41,961 nt of DNA from Bacteroidota bacterium (lineage in GTDB: Bacteria; Bacteroidota; Bacteroidia; Flavobacteriales; Weeksellaceae). The notes beneath the pieces were generated by a model. The model did not search any database. It was not told where the DNA came from and saw only the letters and a list, made by a program, of their open reading frames with translations. Numbering within the stretch: position 1 is the stretch's first letter; each line of letters starts with the position of its first letter. The stretch is taken from the NCBI GenBank assembly GCA_023386965.1, contig JAEWIR010000006.1, forward strand, positions 1 through 41,961. Direction: 5' to 3'. Made by a program: the position numbers and the translations under genes. Positions 1 through 5,951 of the stretch are shown here, piece by piece.

Positions 1-241
1 GCCGCATCAAAGCACGGTCGCTGCTCAGATTATTGATATATCCCACTAAAAGTATTTTGAAAAAGACAGTAGGATCAATGCTTTCCTGACCACAGTCGCC
101 GTAGTACCTGGAAGTCTTACGGTAGAGAAAGCTAAAGTCGGTTTCCCTGCCTATCATCCGATAGAAATCATCCTCGGGAACCAGCGCATCAAGGCTGAGT
201 TCGTAGAAGATTTTTGGTTCAAATGTTTTCTTTCCCTGCAT
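1..241 (-). CDS. IS1182-family transposase, N-terminal part (runs off window)
   Basis: The gene starts at ATG 241-239 and reads leftwards off the window, so only about 80 residues are visible. They begin MQGKKTFEPKIFYELSLDAL and continue with a VPEDDFYRMIG segment, a YGDCGQESIDP segment and a FFKILLVGYINNLSSDRALMR helix. This is the conserved N-terminal (DUF772-type) region of IS1182/IS5-like DDE transposases. The catalytic domain lies outside the window. The frame is open to the window edge with no visible damage, so this copy may be intact. The element's 5' terminus lies about 100 bp upstream of the start codon, at 342-352. Confidence 0.85.
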   Translation of the reverse strand, partial: MQGKKTFEPKIFYELSLDALVPEDDFYRMIGRETDFSFLYRKTSRYYGDCGQESIDPTVFFKILLVGYINNLSSDRALMR

Positions 242-341
242 ACGCTAATATACGGAAAACAAACTTTATATCAAATTGAATATCAATTAATTAATGCATT
301 TTTTCGCGGTTTAAAAGAATAATTTATATCTTTATTTCTGA

Positions 342-352
342 GTTGTGCAACA
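342..352 (-). repeat. IS terminal inverted repeat (5' end of left IS copy)
   Basis: Read on the minus strand, 352-342 is TGTTGCACAAC. The identical 11-mer is found on the plus strand at 1311-1321, at the 3' end of the second IS fragment. The two therefore form the inverted pair expected for the two termini of one IS type. Confidence 0.65.
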
Positions 353-362
353 AGGACATTGT

Positions 363-525
363 ATTGGCAAAATGCGGGAATTAGGTATAATTGAACTACT
401 CTACTTGTTTTATTCGCCGCTGCTTTTCATATTGTTTTTTCTTTAATTTAGACAATCTGAAAAAGCATCGGCTAAAAGCAGTCGAAATTGAACTTTTTGT
501 CCAATTTAGCCCGCACTTCGCCAAT
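363..525. repeat. Imperfect hairpin site 1 (cassette-boundary-like)
   Basis: The left arm 363-378 and right arm 510-525 are complementary at 14 of 16 positions. The arm read outward-in is ATTGGCAAAATGCGGG, and the complement of the right arm is ATTGGCGAAGTGCGGG. The loop is about 130 nt. The same arm motif (TTGGCGAA..GCGGG) recurs in site 2. The segment beyond the right arm (526-545) contains GTTATC, resembling the TTATC at the end of site 2. Spacing and form recall integron attC sites or other cassette junctions, but the standard attC core bases are not met. Confidence 0.55.
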
Positions 526-623
526 ACTTTTTCCGTTATCAGCCACGGCACCCGAGATTCCTGCATATTCATCTTCCGTTTGGAGGGTGTTTTTTTGCGC
601 AATGATGCAGCTGAGAAGCCGCG

Positions 624-759
624 GCAGATAACAGCGATTTGGCGAAAAAGCGGGAAAGGTTTGCGTTGGGAAAATTTGTTTAGATTTGGAAGGTGGTTTT
701 GTGGCCGGAGATTTCGCGGGAAAGCCCGCTTCTTCGCCAAGCCGCCAAACATTATCTGC
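624..759. repeat. Imperfect hairpin site 2 (cassette-boundary-like), just upstream of the cassette gene
   Basis: There are two nested pairs of arms. The outer arms 624-631 (GCAGATAA) and 752-759 (TTATCTGC) are perfectly complementary. The inner arms 639-654 and 725-740 match at 15 of 16 positions (TTGGCGAAAAAGCGGG against the complement of CCCGCTTCTTCGCCAA). The loop is 70 nt (655-724). The right outer arm ends six bases before the ATG of the gene at 766. A copy of the outer-left motif, TGCACATAA (1292-1300), follows that gene's stop codon after one base, so the gene is bracketed by the repeat. Open reading frames across this block on either strand are products of the repeat and not genes. 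Confidence 0.6.
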
Positions 760-765
760 AATTAT

Positions 766-1290
766 ATGAAAAGAGCCGCATTAATATTTGGAATTATCAC
801 CTCGACTTTATCATTTTCGCAAAATAATTCTGAAATTGTTGATGTTGTTGTGAATGGTAAAGTTCAAAGCCAAGAAGAAAAAGATGCACAAAATTATGTT
901 GCAAATTATCTAACTAACTTCTTTGAAAAAACGTATGAAAAAGAAAATGGTTTTTATTTAGTTTCTGAACAAAAAACTCAAAATAATAGAAGAAATTCAC
1001 TAAAAATGGATGAATTCCCTTTTCTATATTCAAAAGATATTAAAAAAGTAACATTAAAAAGTAATGGAAATAAATTTCCAACTGTAATTTTTGAATTGAA
1101 AAAGAAAGCAACTGAAAAATTAAGTAAACTAACTTCAAATAATATTGGAAACGGAATTGCCTTAATTATTGATAAAAAAATTATTGCGATGCCAATGATT
1201 TCACAAAATATTTCTGACGGAAAAATTGAATATAATAGTATGATTAATTATGAAGAAACCCAAAAATTACTTAAAAAAATTAAAAAATAA
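766..1290 (+). CDS. Secreted protein with SecDF P1-head-like domain (cassette gene)
   Basis: This is a 174-residue protein with an N-terminal signal peptide (MKRAALIFGIITSTLSFSQ, cleavage likely near residue 19). Residues about 105-156 (PTVIFELKKKATEKLSKLTS, then NNIGNGIALIIDKKIIAMPMI and an IxxGKIE end) follow the pattern of the first periplasmic head domain of SecD/SecDF: a strand, LTxxNxGxxxAxxxDxKxxxxPxI, then I..G.I. There are no membrane helices beyond the signal peptide, so it is not a translocase subunit; its role is unknown. ATG 766 is chosen because the signal peptide starts there and the in-frame sequence upstream lies in the hairpin repeat. The gene is strikingly AT-rich compared with the chromosome to its right. 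Its stop is followed after one base by the repeat motif that also precedes it, suggesting it moved as a unit. Confidence 0.7.
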   Translation: MKRAALIFGIITSTLSFSQNNSEIVDVVVNGKVQSQEEKDAQNYVANYLTNFFEKTYEKENGFYLVSEQKTQNNRRNSLKMDEFPFLYSKDIKKVTLKSNGNKFPTVIFELKKKATEKLSKLTSNNIGNGIALIIDKKIIAMPMISQNISDGKIEYNSMINYEETQKLLKKIKK

Positions 1291-1310
1291 CTGCACATAA
1301 CATTGGTAAC
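1291..1310. repeat. Truncated copy of cassette-boundary motif
   Basis: Directly after the stop codon, 1292-1306 reads TGCACATAACATTGG. It resembles the left arm of site 2 (GCAGATAACAGCGATTTGG, 624-642). It breaks off at 1311, where the inverted repeat of the second IS fragment begins. The IS end therefore appears to have interrupted a third hairpin site. Confidence 0.45.
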
Positions 1311-1590
1311 TGTTGCACAACCCTCAATTTCTAAGAATTTTCTGAAAAGAACCACCATATCCAACCTCTTTTAAAGCAATTTAAGAGAGGTTTGTGTTTT
1401 TTGCACGGTGATGGACGTTGATTTTTGATGGGCTTAATTCCAGAATATGGAAGTCGTGGGAAAGAGTTTTTCAGAAAGCCGGAACTTTCCCTTTGGTAAC
1501 TTCATTATTTGAGCATTGGACTTTACTTTTCGGCTGATGAATTTCAGATATTTCTTCAGATTGTAGGTTAAGGAAGCCATGTACCTTGTC
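1311..1590 (-). mobile_element. IS1182-like element, 3' end remnant
   Basis: The remnant begins with the terminal repeat TGTTGCACAAC at 1311-1321 and contains the C-terminal end of an IS1182-type transposase on the minus strand. Homology stops near 1581-1590, where the transposase frame meets stop codons. The 5' two-thirds or more of the element and its other end have been deleted. It has the same orientation as the IS entering from the left edge. Confidence 0.7.
1434..1580 (-). pseudogene. IS1182-family transposase, C-terminal fragment
   Basis: Read from 1580 to 1434, the frame encodes MASLTYNLKKYLKFISRKVK and then continues to a TAA at 1436-1434. The MASLTYNLKKYLKF segment is the typical C-terminal helix of IS1182-family transposases. 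Immediately upstream, in the region 1581-1600, the same frame contains stop codons, so this is a 5'-truncated remnant of about 48 codons. It cannot encode an active transposase. Confidence 0.75.
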
Positions 1591-1657
1591 TTTCACTACA
1601 CTTGCCCAATTCTGCAATTTTTTGCAATTTCAGTTCTCAAAAGAAACTAAACTACCC

Positions 1658-2029
1658 ATGAAATTCTACTGGAATATGCCTGCCGGGCTTAAAGCCTGTT
1701 ATAACGATGAAATAAGATCCTACGGACAGCAAATGGAACTTGGTAATCTGCCGGCGGCCTGGCGGCATCTGGAGCGGGCGCATGTGCTAGGACAGTCCTG
1801 GCCGCGAGAGCATAATTACAGCCATTGGCTGATGCTTAAATTTGGGATTAAGATAAAAGACCGCCGTGAAATCATCGGACAGATTCCCAGGCTGCTTGTG
1901 GGTGGAGTGAAATCATTTGTGGGTACCATTCCCACAGGAAATACCGGTGGTGCCAATGTACCCCCGCTCAGACCCATGGAAATTCCGGAAGATCTGGTTT
2001 TACTCCTGGACAGGTATAAAAAACCTTAA
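1658..2029 (+). CDS. DUF3703 family protein
   Basis: This 123-residue soluble protein has no signal peptide. The block HLERAHVLGQ (residues 37-46), HNYSHWLMLKFGIK (52-65) and the glycine-rich PTGNTGGANVPP (92-103) match the DUF3703 family, which is of similar length and of unknown function. The conserved histidines (37, 42, 52, 56) could bind a metal, but that is a guess. ATG 1658 is chosen; an in-frame start further upstream (1586) falls in the IS junction and would add a non-homologous N-terminus. The IS remnant ends about 70 bp upstream, so its insertion or deletion may have replaced the native promoter. Confidence 0.75.
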   Translation: MKFYWNMPAGLKACYNDEIRSYGQQMELGNLPAAWRHLERAHVLGQSWPREHNYSHWLMLKFGIKIKDRREIIGQIPRLLVGGVKSFVGTIPTGNTGGANVPPLRPMEIPEDLVLLLDRYKKP

Positions 2030-2048
2030 CAGTACACAGCTTATCAAT

Positions 2049-2675
2049 ATGAAAAAGGTTTTTACTGTTTTCCTGATATTCACAGTCTCTTACTGCCTGC
2101 ATGCACAAACCGTGTACCTTGATCCGGATAGCCGAAAAATTACGGAACATGAATTTAACGCATATAAGCGCGCCAACCTGTTAATTGTGAAAAATGACTC
2201 TTTGAATCTTGAAAAGGCCGTGTTCCGCTCCCGCTGGTCGGAAACCGGAACTATAGCAAACTACACAGAGCTTAAGAGAAGTATTGAGTCCAGAACAGGA
2301 ACTTTGATTGATGATATGAAGCCTGTGATCGTTATCTACCATCCCGGGCCAGACAAATGCAACTCTTCCGGAACTGCAAATACAGCTTACAAAATAAAAT
2401 GGTTTAAAGATCTGGAAAAGAAAACATTAAGAATAGCCGGAGTAAAGGCGCTTTATTTTTATAAAACAGAGAAAGGCATTGTTAAGGAGTTAAAATCTAT
2501 AGCCTGGAAAAAGGACCCCAAAGCAATCATAGAACATACTTTTTTTGATTTTCATTACCCGTGCAGTTCATTATTTGTCATCTTTAATTCAAAAGGCAAA
2601 TACAGCTCATATTTTGGTGAGTTTTCTCAGGCTCAGGTTCTTGAGCAACTCGCCGGAATGGTAAAGGAAAATTAG
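2049..2675 (+). CDS. Hypothetical secreted protein
   Basis: This 208-residue protein starts with a clear signal peptide (MKKVFTVFLIFTVSYCLHAQ, cleavage near residue 20), so it is predicted to be periplasmic or secreted. I do not recognise the family. The mature part has a hydrophobic strand, PVIVIYHPGPDKC, followed by a second cysteine near DFHYPCSSLFVIF. This could reflect an alpha/beta fold with a disulfide, but no thioredoxin CxxC is present. ATG 2049 is used because the signal peptide begins there. It follows the DUF3703 gene after 19 bp on the same strand and is probably co-transcribed with it. Confidence 0.6.
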   Translation: MKKVFTVFLIFTVSYCLHAQTVYLDPDSRKITEHEFNAYKRANLLIVKNDSLNLEKAVFRSRWSETGTIANYTELKRSIESRTGTLIDDMKPVIVIYHPGPDKCNSSGTANTAYKIKWFKDLEKKTLRIAGVKALYFYKTEKGIVKELKSIAWKKDPKAIIEHTFFDFHYPCSSLFVIFNSKGKYSSYFGEFSQAQVLEQLAGMVKEN

Positions 2676-2695
2676 CCATTCACCTCTTGCAGGAA

Positions 2696-3733
2696 TTATT
2701 CGTGATCTAATTCACCAATTTCCCGGATAAATGCCTCCACACTTTCTTCTGTGGTGGCCCAGGAAGTAATAATCCTTATTCCAGATTGATCCGCATTTAT
2801 TTTTTTCCACACATAAAAATCGAAATAAGTGGACAGTTGTTCAATCTGAGTGTTCGTGAGCACAGGAAAGATCTGGTTGGTATAGGTATCAGACAGGAAG
2901 CTGCAGCCGGCCTGCTGAAATGCCTGTTTAATCCGCATGGCCTGAGTGTTTGCATGCCGTGCGAGATCGAAATACAGATGATCGCGTAACAGTTCCTGAA
3001 ACTGAATGCCCAGGAGACGACCTTTGGCCAGCATTCCACCTTTCTGTTTGATGTGGAAGCCAAATTCATCCTGCAAAGAGGTATTGTTGATGACGATGGC
3101 CTCGCCAAGTAAAGCGCCGTTCTTGGTTCCACCCAAATAATAGACATCGGTAAGCCGGGCTACATCTTCAAGGGTGAGATCGCTGCCCTCAGCCGTTAGG
3201 GCATTTCCCAAACGTGCCCCGTCCATGAAAAGGTAGAGCCCGTGCCGGCGGCAAAAGTCAGAAAGCTCCTGCAGTTCACCTTTTGTGTAGAATGTACCCA
3301 CTTCGGTGGCATTGGAGATGTAAATCATTTTCTGCTTCAGCTGGTGCGGTCTATTGGCATGCTGGTCCAGTACGTTTTGGATGTCCTGCGCACGAAGCTT
3401 GCCGTCAGCTGAAGGAACGCCGTGAACTTTATGTCCGGTGGCTTCAATGGCGCCGCTTTCATTGGTGAAAATATGCCCGGTGTCCGCTGCGATTACGCTT
3501 TCGTGCGGCCTCAGCAGTGCAGAAATGACTATGACATTTGCCTGCGTACCTCCCGAAACGAAATGCACCTTGGAATGGGGGCTTTTACTTAAATCAAGTA
3601 TCAGCTGTTCCGCAGCCAGACTGAATTCGTCTGAACCATAACCGTTATGCTGCTGCAGGTTTGTCCTTACAAGTGCTTCCAAAATACGTGGATGAGCGCC
3701 TTCGGCATAATCATTTTTGAATGAATACTTCAT
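2696..3733 (-). CDS. ltaE: Low-specificity threonine aldolase / beta-eliminating lyase family
   Basis: This 345-residue, fold-type I PLP enzyme probably cleaves L-threonine or L-allo-threonine to glycine and acetaldehyde. The family pattern is clear: HNGYGSDEF near residues 29-37, SGGTQANVIV (60-69), the cofactor-contacting DGARLGNAL (171-179), and the Schiff-base lysine in YLGGTKNGALLGEA (Lys204). Length is normal for bacterial LtaE. It lies tail-to-tail with the preceding gene, 20 bp apart. Beta-eliminating lyases of the same superfamily are an alternative, but the GGTKNG motif favours threonine aldolase. Confidence 0.85.
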   Translation of the reverse strand: MKYSFKNDYAEGAHPRILEALVRTNLQQHNGYGSDEFSLAAEQLILDLSKSPHSKVHFVSGGTQANVIVISALLRPHESVIAADTGHIFTNESGAIEATGHKVHGVPSADGKLRAQDIQNVLDQHANRPHQLKQKMIYISNATEVGTFYTKGELQELSDFCRRHGLYLFMDGARLGNALTAEGSDLTLEDVARLTDVYYLGGTKNGALLGEAIVINNTSLQDEFGFHIKQKGGMLAKGRLLGIQFQELLRDHLYFDLARHANTQAMRIKQAFQQAGCSFLSDTYTNQIFPVLTNTQIEQLSTYFDFYVWKKINADQSGIRIITSWATTEESVEAFIREIGELDHE

Positions 3734-3804
3734 ACTGTAAAGGTAAGCAAGCTGCAGTAATTTTAGGATAATTTGAAATGCTTCGGGGTTTAAAAATTAA
3801 AAGT

Positions 3805-3812
3805 TAGCTTTG
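3805..3812 (+). promoter_or_regulatory. Bacteroidota -7 box (TAnnTTTG) for the DtxR-type regulator
   Basis: TAGCTTTG matches the Bacteroidota -7 consensus exactly and lies 21 bp before the TTG start at 3834. No TTG -33 box is seen at the usual 17-23 bp. Confidence 0.45.
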
Positions 3813-3833
3813 CATTAATTATAATCTAACATT

Positions 3834-4484
3834 TTGAGAAACACCCATACTGAAGAGAATTACCTGAAAGCCATTTTCCACCTGGCTACGGAGACGCATA
3901 GCGTGACCATTAACGAGCTGAGCAAAATTCTGGATGTCAAAATGCCTTCGGTGAACAATATGATGAAGAAGTTCGCCGAGAAAAAATGGGTGATTTACGA
4001 AAATTACAAACCTCTTATCATTACTCCTCTGGGCATGAAGGAAGCCGCTTTAGTAGTGCGCAAACACCGGCTTACCGAGATGTTTTTGGTGGAAAGGATG
4101 AATTTCGGCTGGGAAAATGTGCACGAAATCGCTGAACAGCTGGAACATGTGCACTCCACCCTATTTTTCGACAAGATGGATGAGATCCTGAATTATCCTA
4201 AATTCGACCCGCATGGCGAGCCTATTCCTGATAAGGACGGTAATATTATCGCTCAGGAACTTAAGAAATTGAGTTCCTGTAAAAGCGGTGACTCTGTACT
4301 TTTTAAAGCAGTTACTTATTCCGACAATGATTTCCTGCATTATCTGAATGACAGGAATATACAGCTGGAAATGCAGTTGGAGATAGTTAAAGTTGAAAAT
4401 TTCGATCAGTCGTTCCTGGTAAAGACACCCGCCGGAACTGTACACCTAAGCAGTAATGCCACCGAGAAGATGCTTGTAAAATAA
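3834..4484 (+). CDS. DtxR/MntR-family metal-dependent transcriptional regulator
   Basis: This 216-residue regulator has an N-terminal winged helix (residues about 1-65: ENYLKAIFHL, then VTINELSKILDVKMPSVNNM). A metal-binding and dimerisation domain follows (about 66-140), with the family's ligand pattern HRLTEMFL (His78, Glu82), His97, Glu101 and EHVHS (His105). The C-terminal part (about 145-216) looks like the SH3/FeoA-like domain. Family members repress iron or manganese uptake genes when metal is bound; the metal is not predictable here. The start is TTG at 3834, because the first in-frame ATG would remove the recognition helix region and the residues after TTG align with the family N-terminus. 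Confidence 0.85.
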   Translation: MRNTHTEENYLKAIFHLATETHSVTINELSKILDVKMPSVNNMMKKFAEKKWVIYENYKPLIITPLGMKEAALVVRKHRLTEMFLVERMNFGWENVHEIAEQLEHVHSTLFFDKMDEILNYPKFDPHGEPIPDKDGNIIAQELKKLSSCKSGDSVLFKAVTYSDNDFLHYLNDRNIQLEMQLEIVKVENFDQSFLVKTPAGTVHLSSNATEKMLVK

Positions 4485-4508
4485 AAAAGCAGTGCATCGC
4501 TGCACTGC
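4484..4508 (-). terminator. Intrinsic terminator of the TPR gene
   Basis: The stem GCAGTGCA (4489-4496) pairs with TGCACTGC (4501-4508) around a TCGC loop. On the minus strand the stem is followed by a T-run (complement of the A-run at 4483-4488). It sits between two convergent genes. Confidence 0.75.
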
Positions 4509-4530
4509 CTGAACTGAATATAAATCAGAA

Positions 4531-5907
4531 CTATTTTGCTTTTGCTTTCAAAGCATCTTCCTTCGCTTGGAATTCTTTCTGCTTGGCTTCGTTACGAGTT
4601 GTGAGATACATTGCCCTGAGCATGCTAACGGTGTCCAGATTATCAGGCTGCAGGGCATGCCACCGTTCAACAAATGGTAAGGCAGTTTCAAAACGTTGAC
4701 GCCTTGCATCCATCACTTTATTTGCCTGCTCAACTTTGCCCGCTTTCCTGAGGGTTTTATATTCATTGATAGTGGCTTCATCGTCTCCCATAATGAGATA
4801 CGCCAGGTTCTGGTAGGCGTTAGCCATCTTCGGATCAAGTTCAATAGCTTTCCTGAATGCTGTCTCAGCATCCTTTTGATGTTTTGGGTCGTTACTCTGA
4901 AGCACGCCCAGGTTATACCAGCTTACTGCATCATTTGGATTTTTGCTAATAATTTCTTTTAAGGAAGCAGTAAATTCAGCTGTTTTTCCAGCCTTAAAAT
5001 AGGAAAGACCTTTCTTTTCGGAAAGTTTGGTACTGGCGGGGAATTTCTTCAAGCCTTGTTCAGTGAAGGCAATTGCCTCATTGTACTTTTCAGCGTCAAC
5101 TAAAATCGAAGCGTACATTTCGTATAAATCCTGTTCAATACTACGTGAGGTAGCCGTTTTAAAGTCGGAATAATCTGCACTTTTCTTTAAAGCATCCCAG
5201 GACGCTTTATCAAAATCCACTACATTACCCGTTGCTTTCTCTTTGGCAGTGTAAGTGGTTTCGACCCCGGTATAACCAATAGCGATTAGTTCCCCAAAGC
5301 TCTCTATTGCTCTGTTCAGGTTTTTGGAATATACATCACTTAATGCGGAATTGTATAACAACTGACCGTTTACCTGGCCTGCCGCTTTAAGGAGGGTAAA
5401 AGCCTCGCGAAATTTATCGGCCGCGAGGGAAAACTTCTCTGAATTATATGCTTCCAAAGCGATCTTATTGGCCTCCTGTATTCTTGGATTTATTTCTACC
5501 GCGAGCTTGGAACCCGTGGTGGTCACATAGGTTTCTTCCTTGAGTCCACTGATACCGGAAGCATCTGCTGCAGATTTACCCACAAAATACACTTTAGTCT
5601 TTCCATCCTTACCCGAGTAGATTTTAGATTTACCCAAATCGTTTATTTTGGAGAGGTAGGCTGCACCTTCTGTGGACTTACCGGTTTTTAAAAGCGCTAA
5701 TCCTTTAGCGTAGTAATACTGCTCCAAAAGGGAGGGTTCCAGCAACTGAGTCTTGCCACCCATTGCAGCTTCCGCCGCAGCGATCTGCGCATTGGCGCCG
5801 GCAAAATCATTGGATTCCACCGCCTTTACCGCATTGGCTATTTCCTTTTTTTGCGCGGTTGCGAACGTCAGCGAGACCAACGCAAGGCTTAAAAATATTT
5901 TTTTCAT
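4531..5907 (-). CDS. Exported tetratricopeptide-repeat (TPR) protein
   Basis: This 458-residue protein has a signal peptide (MKKIFLSLALVSLTFATAQ). TPR-like helices occur throughout. The clearest are in the C-terminal half, around NPNDAVSWYNLGVLQ, a DAETAFRKAIELDPKMANAY segment, and an earlier YNEAIAFTEQGLKKFP segment. TPR proteins are protein-interaction scaffolds; periplasmic versions are common in Bacteroidota, often without known partners. It lies 44 bp downstream of gyrA on the same strand and probably shares its transcript, ending at the terminator at 4484-4508. A specific role cannot be assigned. Confidence 0.8.
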   Translation of the reverse strand: MKKIFLSLALVSLTFATAQKKEIANAVKAVESNDFAGANAQIAAAEAAMGGKTQLLEPSLLEQYYYAKGLALLKTGKSTEGAAYLSKINDLGKSKIYSGKDGKTKVYFVGKSAADASGISGLKEETYVTTTGSKLAVEINPRIQEANKIALEAYNSEKFSLAADKFREAFTLLKAAGQVNGQLLYNSALSDVYSKNLNRAIESFGELIAIGYTGVETTYTAKEKATGNVVDFDKASWDALKKSADYSDFKTATSRSIEQDLYEMYASILVDAEKYNEAIAFTEQGLKKFPASTKLSEKKGLSYFKAGKTAEFTASLKEIISKNPNDAVSWYNLGVLQSNDPKHQKDAETAFRKAIELDPKMANAYQNLAYLIMGDDEATINEYKTLRKAGKVEQANKVMDARRQRFETALPFVERWHALQPDNLDTVSMLRAMYLTTRNEAKQKEFQAKEDALKAKAK

Positions 5908-5951
5908 TGTTAATCCTTATTTTAAAATTCTGATAAAATTAATAATTAATT

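Larger units (their letters stand above)
1..352 (-). mobile_element. IS1182-like element, 5' end (partial)
   Basis: This segment holds the transposase N-terminus (1-241) and its upstream non-coding end. The outer boundary is placed at the terminal inverted repeat 342-352: read inwards it is TGTTGCACAAC, and the same 11 bases open the other IS fragment at 1311. The left part of the element lies outside the window. No target-site duplication can be assigned, because only one end of each copy is present. Confidence 0.7.

Noticed and set aside
396..761. Open frame of 121 codons on the minus strand, and the N-terminal extension (391-765) of the plus-strand cassette gene
   Set aside because: Both run through the inverted-repeat hairpin block; they show no signal peptide or domain, and the plus-strand gene has a clear signal peptide starting at 766.
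2696..3733. Alternative reading of the PLP enzyme as tryptophanase or other beta-lyase
   Set aside because: The GGTKNG lysine motif, DGARL motif and 345-residue length fit threonine aldolase better.
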